Shown: positions 16,636-25,505 of the stretch, one piece after another
Layout: each line of letters starts with the position of its first letter
Position numbering within the stretch: the stretch's first letter is position 1
Assembly (NCBI RefSeq): GCF_003651225.1
Contig: NZ_RCDB01000001.1
Location: 558,001 to 622,000 of the forward strand
Origin: Microbacterium telephonicum
GTDB taxonomy: Bacteria > Actinomycetota > Actinomycetes > Actinomycetales > Microbacteriaceae
Direction: 5' to 3'
DNA: 64,000 nucleotides
Translations under genes and position numbers: made by a program
The notes under the pieces: generated by a model
The model's database searches: none
Told to the model about the DNA's origin: nothing
The model's input: only the letters and a program-made list of their open reading frames with translations

Positions 16636-18345
16636 TTGTCATCACCCGTCGCACCCGCGCCCGAGAGCACACGCTCCGCGCGCGAGGTCTTCACCGCGAT
16701 CTCCGGCCTCGTGGTCGGCATGTTCGTCGCCGTGCTCTCGGGCACGGTCGTCTCCACCTCGTTGCCGGTCATCATCGCCGACCTCGGGGGCACCCAGTCG
16801 CAGTACACCTGGGTCATCACGGCGAGCCTGCTCGCCACCGCCGTCTCGACGCCGATCTGGGGAAAGCTCGCCGACCTGGTCGACCGCAAGATCCTCATCC
16901 AGCTCTCGCTCATCCTCTTCACCGTCGGCACCGTCATCGCCGGCTTCTCGACCGACACCAACATGCTCATCGCGGTGCGCGTCGTGCAGGGCCTGGGCGT
17001 CGGCGGCCTCATGTCGCTCGTGATGATCGCCGTCGCGCTGATCATCTCGCCTCGTGAGCGCGGCAAGTACATGGGTGTCGTCGGCGGCATCATGGCGCTC
17101 GGCACCATCGGCGGACCGCTGCTGGGCGGCGTCATCACCGACGCGTGGGGCTGGCGCGCCAACTTCTTCGTCGGCGTCCCGTTCGCGATCGTCGCGCTCG
17201 TGCTGCTGCAGTTCACCCTGCACCTGCCCAAGCCCCGCCGCGAAGGCAAGATCTCGATCGACTACTTCGGCATCGTGCTGCTCGCCGTCGGCGTCTCGTT
17301 GCTGCTGATCTGGGTCTCGATGGGCGGCAACCAGTTCGAGTGGGATTCCGCCACCAGCTGGGAGCTCGGTCTCGGCGCCGCCGTCGCCCTGCTCGCCTTC
17401 ATCGCCGTCGAGTTCTTCGTCAAGGAGCCCATCGTCCCGATGACGCTCTTCAAGAACCGCACGTTCACGCTGTCGGTGCTCGCCTCGATCGCCATCGGCG
17501 TCTCGATGTTCGCCACCTCGGTGTTCCTCGCCCAGTACTTCCAGCTCGCCCGTGGCGCCACACCGACCGAGTCGGGTCTCATGACGATCCCGATGATCGT
17601 CGGCCAGATGGGCGCGTCCATCATCATCGGCCAGCTCGTCAGCCGCTTCGGAAAGTGGAAGGGCTGGATGCTGACCGGCTCCGTCCTGACCCTCATCGGC
17701 GTGAGCCTCATGGCGACGCTGCGCTACGACACCCCGTTCGTGCAGGTCGCGGCCTACATGGTGGTGCTCGGCGCGGGCCTGGGCATGGTCATGCAGAACC
17801 TGACGCTCATCGTGCAGAACGACACCCCGCCCACGCAGCTGGGTGCAGCATCCTCGAACGTCAACTTCTTCCGCACGATCGCGGGCACCATCGGCGTCAC
17901 GATCATGGGCTCGATCCTCTCGACGAAGGTCGGCGAGTACGTCGCCGATGGGCTCGCGGGCTTCACCCCGAGCACGCCGGAGGACGCCGACGCGTTGCAG
18001 CACCTCGCCTCGGGCAACGTCCCGCACGTGTCGTCGCTGCCCGAGGGCATCCGTGCGATCGTCGAGGGCGCCTACGGCCACGGCATCGCCGACGCGTTCA
18101 TCATCGCCATCCCGCTCGCGGCGCTGGCCATCGTCGCCATCGCGTTCGTGAAGAACAAGCCGCTGTCGACCAAGACGGCCGCCGAGGCGCTGCAGGAGGC
18201 CGAGGAATCGGTCATCGAGGTCGCCGAGGCCGAGATCGGCGCCGCCACCGGCACCATCTCGACCGTCGGCGGCGATCTGCGCGGCACGGCCACCTCCCCG
18301 GTCGCGGTGCTCGAGCGCACCGACGGCGAGCAGCGTTCGCGCTGA
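16636..18345 (+). CDS. DHA2-type MFS multidrug exporter
   Basis: This 569-residue membrane protein has about 14 hydrophobic segments and a long polar C-terminal tail. It shows GTVVSTSLPVIIADLGG, GKLADLVDRKILIQ (motif A) and GTIGGPLLGGVITDAWGWRANF (motif C), as in EmrB/QacA-like exporters. It should expel drugs or metabolites by proton antiport. I chose the TTG at 16636, which has GCAGGAG five bases upstream; an in-frame TTG at 16600 lies inside the operator and promoter. The MarR regulator starts one base after the stop codon, so the operon is probably self-regulated. Confidence 0.9.
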   Translation: MSSPVAPAPESTRSAREVFTAISGLVVGMFVAVLSGTVVSTSLPVIIADLGGTQSQYTWVITASLLATAVSTPIWGKLADLVDRKILIQLSLILFTVGTVIAGFSTDTNMLIAVRVVQGLGVGGLMSLVMIAVALIISPRERGKYMGVVGGIMALGTIGGPLLGGVITDAWGWRANFFVGVPFAIVALVLLQFTLHLPKPRREGKISIDYFGIVLLAVGVSLLLIWVSMGGNQFEWDSATSWELGLGAAVALLAFIAVEFFVKEPIVPMTLFKNRTFTLSVLASIAIGVSMFATSVFLAQYFQLARGATPTESGLMTIPMIVGQMGASIIIGQLVSRFGKWKGWMLTGSVLTLIGVSLMATLRYDTPFVQVAAYMVVLGAGLGMVMQNLTLIVQNDTPPTQLGAASSNVNFFRTIAGTIGVTIMGSILSTKVGEYVADGLAGFTPSTPEDADALQHLASGNVPHVSSLPEGIRAIVEGAYGHGIADAFIIAIPLAALAIVAIAFVKNKPLSTKTAAEALQEAEESVIEVAEAEIGAATGTISTVGGDLRGTATSPVAVLERTDGEQRSR

Positions 18346-18346
18346 C

Positions 18347-18832
18347 ATGAGCGCCACTGGCTCGCTCGCGTCCCCGGCACGGGTCCACGGTGCCGGGGAC
18401 GCGGCGGATCCCGCCCGCCCCTTCGACGAGGTCGAGGCCTCGATCAACCTGCTGTTCGCCCGTACCCGGATGATGTGGCGCGACGCCGCCGTCCGCGTGC
18501 ACACCGATCTGCAGCCCTCGGGCTACAAGCTGCTCGCCCACATCGTGCGCAGCGGCAGCGCGAACGCCCACCAACTGGCCGAGCTGTTCGAGATGGACAA
18601 GTCCGTCGTCAGCCGCCAGGTGCGCATGCTCGAAGAGGTCGGGCTGCTCGAGTCGCGACCTGCCGAGCACGACGGGCGGATGCGGGTGCTCACCCCGACG
18701 CCGGCCGCCGTCGCCCTCGTCGACGAGCTGCGCGCCGAGTTCCACGCGCGCCTGCGCGAGGTGCTCGCCGGCCTCACCCCCGCCGAACTCGAAGCCGGCG
18801 CGAAAGTCGTGCGCTGCCTCGCCGAGTTCTGA
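18347..18832 (+). CDS. MarR-family regulator of the adjacent exporter
   Basis: The protein has 161 residues with a winged helix at about 65-125. The recognition region reads NAHQLAELFEMDKSVVSRQVRMLEE, and the wing follows at RPAEHDGRMRVLTPT. It starts one base after the exporter stop, so both are on one message. It most probably binds the two GTTGA-N6-TCAAC sites ahead of the operon and is released by an exporter substrate, the usual MarR arrangement. Confidence 0.9.
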   Translation: MSATGSLASPARVHGAGDAADPARPFDEVEASINLLFARTRMMWRDAAVRVHTDLQPSGYKLLAHIVRSGSANAHQLAELFEMDKSVVSRQVRMLEEVGLLESRPAEHDGRMRVLTPTPAAVALVDELRAEFHARLREVLAGLTPAELEAGAKVVRCLAEF

Positions 18833-18902
18833 CCCGCCCACGCGAGGTCGTGATCGCCCGCCCGCTAGGTCCTCCGTCACTTGCTGGGCACCGCCGACCT
18901 GA

Positions 18903-18980
18903 CAGGATGGCGGCATGGCGGAGCGGGTGACGGCGGAGCGCATCCGCGAGCACGTGCTGCGACTGGGGGAGCAGCATCCG
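18903..18980 (+). pseudogene. 5' remnant of an unidentified gene
   Basis: A CAGGAT box (18903-18908) ends six bases before an ATG at 18915, the leaderless pattern seen at several intact genes here. About 22 codons follow (MAERVTAERIREHVLRLGEQ and on) with normal high-GC codon use. Near 18980 the sequence changes into the antisense of the truncated TolB-like gene, so the rest of this gene is missing. I do not recognise the family. Confidence 0.35.
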
Positions 18981-19313
18981 CCCGGTGAGCGCCGCGCGGT
19001 GGATGTGACCGTCGTTCGCGCTGATGAACACATGCACGCCGTCGGGGTCGAGCACGTGGTCGTTGTTGAGGGCGGGCAGCCCGTCGGGCGTGATGTCGCG
19101 CAGCTCACGGGACGCGAGGTCGAAGCGCCACAGCCTGCCGTCGCCGTTGAGGATGAGCGCGTCGCCGTCGAGGGTCCAGTTCGGCGCCTCGAGCAGCATC
19201 CGCTCGTGCACGAGAACATCGTCGACGCCCCCGTCGACGTCGATCACCGACACGACGCAGCGCTGGCCGGGGGAGAGGCGGCGGTACGCCCCGTCCGCGT
19301 CGTCGTCGGTCAC
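18981..19313 (-). pseudogene. Truncated TolB-like beta-propeller protein
   Basis: The GTG at 19313 overlaps the stop of the upstream dehydrogenase by GTGA. About 111 residues follow, including LEAPNWTLDGDALILNGDG and LNNDHVLDPDGVHVFISAND, the first blades of a TolB-type WD40-like protein that is normally about 280 residues long. Homology stops at HIHRAALTG. Beyond that the frame runs through unrelated sequence to a stop at 18774, antisense to the MarR end. The missing blades mean it is very likely non-functional. Confidence 0.6.
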
Positions 19314-19948
19314 GACACGAATTCGGCGACGGTGGTGGCTCCCGCGTCGAAGCGGAAGGTCCGCCCGATGCTCGCGGGCGTGCGCAGTGCCGCCGCGACC
19401 ACGGCCGCGACGTCGGCGCGCGGCACCGAGCCGCCCGGCTTCGCCTCGGCGACGCCCCCGGTGCCGGGCTCCTCGGTGAGTGTGCTCGGCGCGATGACCG
19501 TCCACTCCAGTTCCGAGTCGCGCAGCACCGCGTCGGCCACCGCCTTCGCCTGCGCATACGTGAAGAACGACTCCGACTGCGGGATGCCGTGATCCAGACG
19601 CGAGCCCGCCCACGACACCATCACGTAGCGCCGCACGCCCTCGGCGAGGGCTGCCTGCATCGACAGCACCGCCGCGTCGCGGTCGATCGCGTTCGTGCGC
19701 GCGGGGGAGCCGCCGCCCGCACCGGCCGACCAGACGACGGCGTCGTGTCCTTCGACGAGCCCGCGCCACTCGTCGAGCGTCATCGTCTCGGCGTCGGCGA
19801 CGACCGCCTCGGCACCGAGGGCGCCGATCTCGGTGACGTGGTCGGGGTTGCGCACGACCGAGGTGACAGTGTCGCCGTCGGCGAGCAGGAGAGGGGTGAG
19901 GAGGCGGGCGACCTTGCCGTGGCCGCCGATCAGCAGGATGGCGCTCAT
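19310..19948 (-). CDS. NAD(P)H-binding epimerase/SDR-like protein
   Basis: This 212-residue atypical short-chain dehydrogenase has an N-terminal Rossmann motif ILLIGGHGKVARLL (family form GGxGxxGxxL). The mid part has VVWSAGAGGGS, and YVMVSWAG is followed by a Y-x3-K-like FFTYAQAKAVAD. It resembles the YesF/CC_3091 type NAD(P)-binding proteins. The substrate is unknown and it is probably cytoplasmic. The truncated TolB-like gene overlaps its end. A dispersed-element cluster separates it from the divergent Dabb gene. Confidence 0.87.
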   Translation of the reverse strand: MSAILLIGGHGKVARLLTPLLLADGDTVTSVVRNPDHVTEIGALGAEAVVADAETMTLDEWRGLVEGHDAVVWSAGAGGGSPARTNAIDRDAAVLSMQAALAEGVRRYVMVSWAGSRLDHGIPQSESFFTYAQAKAVADAVLRDSELEWTVIAPSTLTEEPGTGGVAEAKPGGSVPRADVAAVVAAALRTPASIGRTFRFDAGATTVAEFVS

Positions 19949-19999
19949 GCCTCCACGCTACCGACGCCCGCGCAGCCGCGGGCCGTCGCGGTTCCCTCC

Positions 20000-20163
20000 G
20001 GTGGTCGAGTAGCCGGCGCCGACGGCGTATCGAAACCCGCGCACCCACCATCGGTTGCGGGGTCCGGGGCGTTTCGACTCGTCGCTGCGCTCCTCGCTCA
20101 ACGACCGGGAGGGGGCATGCACCGACCCCCGGTCGTTGAGCGAGCGGAGCGAGTCGAAACGCG
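20000..20163. repeat. Three dispersed elements (one A, two B)
   Basis: An A-type variant (20000-20038, GGTGGTCGAGTAGCCGGCGCC then GACGGCGTATCGAAACCC) is followed by a long B form (20069-20109) and a short inverted B form (20130-20163). They lie between the divergent dehydrogenase and Dabb genes, a position where they cannot be simple terminators. Confidence 0.82.
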
Positions 20164-20201
20164 CGAGCAGCCCGTTTCGACGCGGCCCATAGGCTGGAGG
20201 C

Positions 20202-20498
20202 ATGGCGATCCAGCACACCGTGGTCTTCCGTCTCGTCCACCCCGAGGGCTCGGTCGAGGCCGCGGCGTTCCTGCGCGACGGGGAGGCGGCGCTGACCTCG
20301 ATCCCGGGCGTGACGGACTTCCGGATCCAGCGGCAGGTGAGTGCCAAGAGCGATCTGACGCTGCAGTTCTCGATGGTCTTCGCCGACCAGGACGCCTACG
20401 ACGCGTACAACACGCACCCCGCCCATGTCGGGTTCGTCCAGGACCGCTGGATCCCCGAGGTGGCCGCCTTCCAGGAGTACGACTTCGTCGCACGGTGA
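20202..20498 (+). CDS. Dabb-domain (stress-responsive A/B barrel) protein
   Basis: This 98-residue single-domain protein of the dimeric alpha/beta barrel family opens with IQHTVVFRLVHPEGS and ends with the DRWIPEVAAFQEYDF strand. Dabb proteins are small ferredoxin-fold dimers, some enzymatic and most of unknown role. TAGGCT (20190-20195) lies six bases before the ATG and the GGAGG is too close to serve as a ribosome site, so translation is probably leaderless. The next gene is a TetR regulator 49 bases on. Confidence 0.87.
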   Translation: MAIQHTVVFRLVHPEGSVEAAAFLRDGEAALTSIPGVTDFRIQRQVSAKSDLTLQFSMVFADQDAYDAYNTHPAHVGFVQDRWIPEVAAFQEYDFVAR

Positions 20499-20547
20499 CG
20501 CCTCCGCGCGCCGCGGGATAGGAATCCGCCGCTCGTAGACTGGCGGG

Positions 20548-21156
20548 ATGACGGCCGCCGACCCCGATGCCCCGCGCTCACGCGGTGCGTACGCGAAGGG
20601 GATCGCGCGACGTCAGGAGATCCTCGACCGGGCGATCGAGGTGTTCGCCCAGCGCGGCTCCGAGCGCACGAGCCTGCGCGCCATCGCCCGGGAGGTCGGA
20701 GTCACCCACGCGGCACTCACGCACTACTTCGGCTCGCTCGAAGAGCTGCTGGTCGAGGTGTACCGCGAATCCGAAGCGGATGCCGACAGCCACGTCGCGC
20801 CGCCGGTCGAGGTGACGCCCGGCGAGGCGATGCGCATCTCGGCCGAAGAGAACCGGGCCATCCCGGGGCTCGTGCAGCTGTACTCCCGACTCGTCGCGGC
20901 GTCGCTCGAAGAGGGCCATCTCGCCGCCCACACCTTCGTCACCGAGCGATTCGCGCGGTTGCGGGCGTCGATGGCCGACGGGGTGCGGCGGCATCAGGAT
21001 GCCGGCCGCATCCGCGCCGACGTCGACCCCGAGCTCGTCGCGGCGCTCGTGATCGCGGCCTCCGACGGCCTGCAGACGCAGTGGCTGCTCGACGGCGCCG
21101 TCGACCACGAAGCCGCCCTGTCGATGCTCGACCGTCTGCTCGCCCCGCCCGCCTGA
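20548..21156 (+). CDS. TetR-family regulator
   Basis: The protein has 202 residues. The DNA-binding domain is at about 18-65 (RRQEILDRAIEVFAQRG then LRAIAREVGVTHAALTHYFGS), and the C-terminal half is a helical ligand domain of the TetR_C_6/BetI-like type. TAGACT (20536-20541) ends six bases before the ATG, again the leaderless pattern. It converges with the dehydrogenase-isomerase pair, so it may regulate that pair through the palindrome at 23291. That link is a guess from proximity. Confidence 0.85.
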   Translation: MTAADPDAPRSRGAYAKGIARRQEILDRAIEVFAQRGSERTSLRAIAREVGVTHAALTHYFGSLEELLVEVYRESEADADSHVAPPVEVTPGEAMRISAEENRAIPGLVQLYSRLVAASLEEGHLAAHTFVTERFARLRASMADGVRRHQDAGRIRADVDPELVAALVIAASDGLQTQWLLDGAVDHEAALSMLDRLLAPPA

Positions 21157-21264
21157 CCCCGCATCCGCCCGCCGCCCGCCCTCGCCGCGCCTCGGCGTCG
21201 GGTTCTTCTCTCAGCGGATGCCGGATGCCGGATGCCCGATGCCGGCGGGCGGGCCGGCGGGGCG

Positions 21265-22389
21265 TCAGAGCGTCGCGGCGAAGGGGTCGAAGGCCTCGGG
21301 CAGCAGCGGCACGGGGGCCACGGTGCTGGCGACCTTCACCGTCTCGCCGGTCGCCGCGGACTCCTCGGCCGACAGCAGCACGTCGAGCACGTGGAAGCCG
21401 AGCTCGCCGGAAGCGACGTGCGGGCGGCCGGCGGCGATGGCGCGCACCATGTCGAGCGCTCCGAGGCCGCGGCCGACCTCGACGTCGGCGTGCTCGATCT
21501 CCACCCACTGCTGCTCGAACGACATCCCGTCGCGCAACACGCCCAGCGGCGCGACGACCGCGATGCGTCCGGCGAACTGGTTGGGGTCGGGGATGACGAT
21601 CGTGCCCTCGGTGCCGTGGATCTCGACGATGCCGTGACGCTCGAGCGCGGAGTCGAAGCTCAGCAGCGTCTGCGACTGCTGCCCCGACTCGAACGCCGCG
21701 ATCACCTGCATCGTGGAGGGCACCTCGACGGGGAAAGTCTCACCGGCGCGTGGTCCGGTGTGGATCTCGCGCTCCTCGCGGGCCTTCGTGCCGAACGCCG
21801 ATACGCGGTCGACGGGCCCGAACAGGCTGACGAGCGCCGAGAAGTAGTACGGCCCCATGTCGAGCAGGGGTCCCGCACCGTGCGCGAAGAGGAAGCCGGG
21901 GTTCGGATGCCAGAGGTCGGGGCCCTGCGTCTGGAACACGGTCTGGGCGAACAGCGGACGACCGATCCGACCCTCCTCGATCGCGCGGCGCGCGGCCTGG
22001 AAGCCCGGGCCGAGCAGTGTGTCGGGCGCGGAGCCGATGCGCACACCCGCCGCCTCGGCCTCGCGCAGCAGCTCGGCGGCGCCGTCCCGGTCCAGCCCCA
22101 GCGGCTTCTCGGTCCACACGTGCTTGCCGGCGGCGACCGCGCGGCGGGACACCTCGATGTGGGCGGCGGGGATCGTGAGGTTGATGACGAGGTCCACGCC
22201 CGGGTGGGCCAGCACGTCGTCGGCCGAGCCGTGGGCGGGGACGCCGTACTTCTCGGCCTGCGTGCGGGCGCGCTCGAGGTCGAGGTCGCCGACGATGAGC
22301 ACCTCGGTGTCGGGGAACGCCGACAGGTTCTGCAGGTAGGTGTCGCTGATGACCCCGACGCCGATGACGCCGATGCCGACCGCGCTCAT
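21265..22389 (-). CDS. Gfo/Idh/MocA-family sugar dehydrogenase
   Basis: This 374-residue NAD(P)-dependent oxidoreductase has the Rossmann start VGIGVIGVGVISDTYLQNL. The EKP motif (HVWTEKPLGLD) carries the conserved catalytic Lys. The C-terminal beta-sheet domain shows LLDMGPYYFSALVSLFGPVDRV and typical GTEGTIVIPDP. Substrates in the family are sugars, sugar alcohols or inositols. The start overlaps the upstream isomerase stop by ATGA, so the two are co-translated and probably act on the same sugar. Confidence 0.93.
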   Translation of the reverse strand: MSAVGIGVIGVGVISDTYLQNLSAFPDTEVLIVGDLDLERARTQAEKYGVPAHGSADDVLAHPGVDLVINLTIPAAHIEVSRRAVAAGKHVWTEKPLGLDRDGAAELLREAEAAGVRIGSAPDTLLGPGFQAARRAIEEGRIGRPLFAQTVFQTQGPDLWHPNPGFLFAHGAGPLLDMGPYYFSALVSLFGPVDRVSAFGTKAREEREIHTGPRAGETFPVEVPSTMQVIAAFESGQQSQTLLSFDSALERHGIVEIHGTEGTIVIPDPNQFAGRIAVVAPLGVLRDGMSFEQQWVEIEHADVEVGRGLGALDMVRAIAAGRPHVASGELGFHVLDVLLSAEESAATGETVKVASTVAPVPLLPEAFDPFAATL

Positions 22390-23225
22390 CGGACGAACCC
22401 GCCCTCGGTGAGGAACGCGTAGCTCGCGGCGATGTCTTCGAACACGTCGCCCGGGGCGTTGTCGTATTCGATGATCGCAAACTGCACGGCGGATGCGGCG
22501 CGCAGCGCCTCGGCCAGCGGCACGTCGCCCTCGCCGGGGCGGCGCTGGTCGAGACTGGCCGAACCGAACTCGGCGGCATCCGGGGCGAACGGGTTGCGCT
22601 CCGGCGCGATGCCGTCCTTCACGTGCACCGCGACGAGGCGGTCGCCGAGGGACGAGACGAGGCCCGTGACGTCCTGGCCGCCGACGAGGGCCCAGTACAG
22701 GTCGAGCTCGATCGCGACGCGCTCGTCGGTGAGCTTCACGAAGCGCTCGAACGCGGTCTCGCCGTCGAAGTCGGCGATGAACTCCTGGGCGTGGTTGTGG
22801 TAGCCCACGGTGAGACCGAAGCCGGCGGCGACGTCGACGAGTCGGTTGAGCCGGTCGGCGATGTCGGTGACGCCGTCGAGCGTCAGCCAGCGCTCGGTGG
22901 GGACGAACGGGTCGATGACCGTCGTCATGCCGATCGTGGCGGCGGCCTCGAAGACGACCTCGGGTGCAGGGGTGGGGATCGAGCCGTCCGGCGTCCACAG
23001 CTCGTCCGACAGGAGGGGCGCGTGGCCGGTGGGGGATGCGAGTCCGGAGGCGTCGAGTGCGGCGCGGATCTCGGCGGGGCGCCGCACGAAGTCGAAGGCC
23101 TCGACGTCGCGCAGGCCGATCGCGGCGAGCTTGTCGAGCGATCCGCCCATGTCGGCGGAGAAGGCGTCGGCGAGCGTGTAGAGCTGGACCGAGGCTGCGG
23201 GCTTGGAGGTGTCGGGCAGGGCCAC
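22386..23225 (-). CDS. Sugar phosphate isomerase/epimerase (AP endonuclease 2 fold)
   Basis: This 279-residue TIM-barrel protein of the xylose-isomerase-like family has SVQLYTLADAFSADMGGSLDKLAAIGL at the start and GYHNHAQEF with the metal-binding His. ELDLYWALVGGQD and LVAVHVKDG complete the metal site. Such proteins isomerise or epimerise sugars or inosose and are often paired with Gfo/Idh/MocA dehydrogenases, as here. I chose the GTG at 23225 because GGAAAGG lies five bases upstream. A perfect 7-2-7 palindrome stands about 65 bases upstream of the start. Confidence 0.9.
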   Translation of the reverse strand: MALPDTSKPAASVQLYTLADAFSADMGGSLDKLAAIGLRDVEAFDFVRRPAEIRAALDASGLASPTGHAPLLSDELWTPDGSIPTPAPEVVFEAAATIGMTTVIDPFVPTERWLTLDGVTDIADRLNRLVDVAAGFGLTVGYHNHAQEFIADFDGETAFERFVKLTDERVAIELDLYWALVGGQDVTGLVSSLGDRLVAVHVKDGIAPERNPFAPDAAEFGSASLDQRRPGEGDVPLAEALRAASAVQFAIIEYDNAPGDVFEDIAASYAFLTEGGFVR

Positions 23226-23290
23226 GATGACCTTTCCTTTCTGGCGTCGTCGCACGCGCGGGGATCCGCGCGACCTCACGATAACAGAAA

Positions 23291-23306
23291 ACCTCCACTT
23301 GGAGGT
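23291..23306. promoter_or_regulatory. Perfect operator palindrome in a divergent promoter region
   Basis: ACCTCCA (23291-23297) and TGGAGGT (23300-23306) are exact inverted repeats around CT. They lie between the isomerase-dehydrogenase operon and the divergent DUF1349 gene and could control both. The binding protein is not identified. Confidence 0.6.
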
Positions 23307-23349
23307 ATGTCTCCCGTGGATATTCCCCGCGGTCCGTCAGGATGGGACG

Positions 23350-23928
23350 ATGAGCACCCTCTCCTGGTCCGACGGACGCTGGACCCATCCCCCCGTCGCC
23401 GCCGTCGAACGCGGTGGCGCACTCGTCGTCACCGCCGCCGAGGGGAGCGACGCCTGGCGGCGCACCTCCTACGGCTTCGTGCACGACAGTGAGCACGCGC
23501 TCGTCGTGCCCTTCCCGGTCGGTGGCGCGATGGAGGTCGATTTCGTCGCCGCGTTCGAGGCGCAGTTCGATCAGGCGGGCCTGTTCGTCACGGCATCCGA
23601 CGAGCGCTGGGTGAAGGCGGGAGTCGAGTACGCCGACGGGCTGCCGCAGGCCGGCGCCGTCGTCACCGACGGGATGTCGGACTGGTCGGTGGCGCCCGTG
23701 CCCGAGTGGCAGGGCCGCGTCGTCACGGTGCGCGCCAGCCGCGGCGACGACGCGATCACGCTGCGCATCGGCGTCGACGGCGGGCCGCTGCGGCTGCTGC
23801 GACTGCTGCCGTTCCCGGGCGACGCGGATGCGGAGGCCGGACCGTTCGTATGCGCGCCGACGCGCGCCGGACTCGCCGTCGAGTTCCTCGCCTGGCGACT
23901 GCTCGACGCCGACGCCGCCCTGCACTGA
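23350..23928 (+). CDS. DUF1349 family protein
   Basis: This 192-residue cytoplasmic protein has a concanavalin-like beta-sandwich of the DUF1349/regulation-of-enolase type. It is seen in SYGFVHDSEHALVVPF, FDQAGLFVTASDERWVKAGVEY and WQGRVVTVRASRGDDAITLRI. The family is thought to bind carbohydrate, but no activity is established. Its divergent placement from a sugar dehydrogenase-isomerase pair fits a sugar link. A CAGGAT box ends six bases before the ATG. Confidence 0.85.
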   Translation: MSTLSWSDGRWTHPPVAAVERGGALVVTAAEGSDAWRRTSYGFVHDSEHALVVPFPVGGAMEVDFVAAFEAQFDQAGLFVTASDERWVKAGVEYADGLPQAGAVVTDGMSDWSVAPVPEWQGRVVTVRASRGDDAITLRIGVDGGPLRLLRLLPFPGDADAEAGPFVCAPTRAGLAVEFLAWRLLDADAALH

Positions 23929-23999
23929 TCCGCTCACGGCGGTCACGGCGGGTACATGACAGGATGCGGATGTCGATGACGACCGCCCGGAAGGCCCCC

Positions 24000-24914
24000 A
24001 TGGACATCTCCCTCGTCGATCCGACGCTGCGCAAGACGGTGCAGCGGATGCCGAACGTGCCGATCACGAACCCGGTGGCGCTGGCGCTCGCGCCGTCGCT
24101 GTCGCGCCTTATCCCCGGGCGCCGCGTCGACGGCGTCGAACGCCACCGCGTGGACGCCGACGGCGTGCGGGTGCGCGTGTACCGGCCCGCGAACCCGTCC
24201 GGCGCAGCGCTCCTGTGGATCCACGGCGGCGGGCTCGTGCTCGGCGCGGCGGCCATGGACGACGGGCTGTGCGGCGAGACCGCCCGCGACCTCGGCGTCA
24301 CGGTCGTGTCGGTCGACTACCGCTTCGCGCCCCGGCATCCGTTCCCCGCCGCGATCGACGACGCCTGGACCGCGTGGCGCTGGCTGCAGGCGCGCGTCGG
24401 AAATCTCGGGCTCGACCGGGACCGCATCGCGATCGGCGGGCAGAGCGCCGGCGGGGGACTGGCCGCGGCCCTCGTCCAGCGCGCAGTGGATGCCGGCGAC
24501 CGCGTCGCCGCGCAGTGGCTGTTCTGCCCGATGCTCGACGACCGCACCGCGACCGATCGCGCCCGAGACGCGCAGGCGCACTTCGTGTGGGACAACCGTG
24601 CGAACCTCGTGGGCTGGCGGTCCTATCTGGGCGACAGCCTCGGCGCCGCCGAGCTGCCGCCGTACGCCGCCGCGGCGCGTCGGGACGACCTCGCCGGGCT
24701 GCCACCCACGTGGATCTACGCGTCGGAGATCGAGCTGTTCCTCGAGGAGGACCGGGCCTACGCGGATCGCCTGCGCGCCGCCGGAGTCGACGTCACGTTC
24801 GACCTCGTTCCCGGCGCCCCGCACGGCTTCGAGGCCTGGGCCGGGGACACCGACCTCGCCCGCGACCTGTTCGGGCGCGCGCGGGCGTGGCTCGGTGCCC
24901 GCCTCGCCGCCTGA
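24000..24914 (+). CDS. Alpha/beta hydrolase, hormone-sensitive-lipase type esterase
   Basis: This 304-residue cytoplasmic serine esterase shows the oxyanion-hole LLWIHGGGLVLG, the nucleophile elbow IGGQSAGGG and the catalytic His in PGAPHGFE. The position usually held by the catalytic Asp reads ASEIELFLEED, so a Glu may serve as the acid. I chose the ATG at 24000 because GGAAGG precedes it; in-frame ATGs at 23964, 23970 and 23976 are alternatives. It probably hydrolyses short-chain esters. No operon partner is evident. Confidence 0.87.
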   Translation: MDISLVDPTLRKTVQRMPNVPITNPVALALAPSLSRLIPGRRVDGVERHRVDADGVRVRVYRPANPSGAALLWIHGGGLVLGAAAMDDGLCGETARDLGVTVVSVDYRFAPRHPFPAAIDDAWTAWRWLQARVGNLGLDRDRIAIGGQSAGGGLAAALVQRAVDAGDRVAAQWLFCPMLDDRTATDRARDAQAHFVWDNRANLVGWRSYLGDSLGAAELPPYAAAARRDDLAGLPPTWIYASEIELFLEEDRAYADRLRAAGVDVTFDLVPGAPHGFEAWAGDTDLARDLFGRARAWLGARLAA

Positions 24915-25060
24915 GGCTGCGGGTCACACCCCTCCCGGACGCCCGTTCGCAAGTGCGGTGCGGATGCGGCGACACGCCGGTGCGGCGGATCAGGCATCGG
25001 CGTGTCGCGGCATGGGCCTTGCAGTTGTGTACCGGAAGCTGAGCCTCGGCGCCCCGGGCG

Positions 25061-25444
25061 TCAGTGCGGAACGGGGTGCGAGCGCTCGAGCGCGGCGCCC
25101 TCCACGTCGACGTCGGGCACGATGCGGTCGAGCCAGCGCGGCATCCACCAGGCGGCCTTGCCGGCCAGGTGCATGAGCGCCGGGACGAGCACCATGCGCA
25201 CGACGAACGCGTCGAACAGCACACCGATGGCGAGACCGAACCCGAGCGGGCGCACCATGCCGAGGTGGCTGAAGACGAACCCGCCGAACACCGACGCCAT
25301 GATGATCGCGGCGGCGGTCACCACCGCACGTCCGCCGCGCACACCCGCGACGACCGACTCTCGCGCCGGGATGCCGTGCACGAACGCCTTGCGCATCCCC
25401 GAGACGAGGAAGAGCTGGTAGTCCATCGCGAGCCGAAGCGGCAT
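25061..25444 (-). pseudogene. C-terminal remnant of an MMPL/RND-type membrane transporter
   Basis: About 125 residues match only the end of an MMPL transporter. They include LAMDYQLFLVSGMRKAFVHG, the following segments AVVTAAAIIMASVFGGFVFS and LGFGLAIGVLFDAFVVRMVLVPALM, and the usual basic tail region. A complete protein has 700 or more residues and 11 to 12 membrane segments, so most of the gene is gone. Upstream of 25444 the sequence switches to the opposite-strand tail of another gene. Confidence 0.75.
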
Positions 25445-25503
25445 CCTGGCTCATCCAGGTGCTGCGCGCACCCGAACTGCTGCTCGCCGAAGGGCCCGCG
25501 TAG
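25445..25503 (+). pseudogene. 3' tail of an unidentified gene
   Basis: In the plus frame about 19 codons (SWLIQVLRAPELLLAEGPA) end at a TAG at 25501-25503 just before the convergent araD stop. They look like a protein C-terminus, but the frame is cut off at the MMPL remnant junction near 25444. I do not recognise the family. Confidence 0.3.
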
Positions 25504-25505
25504 GG

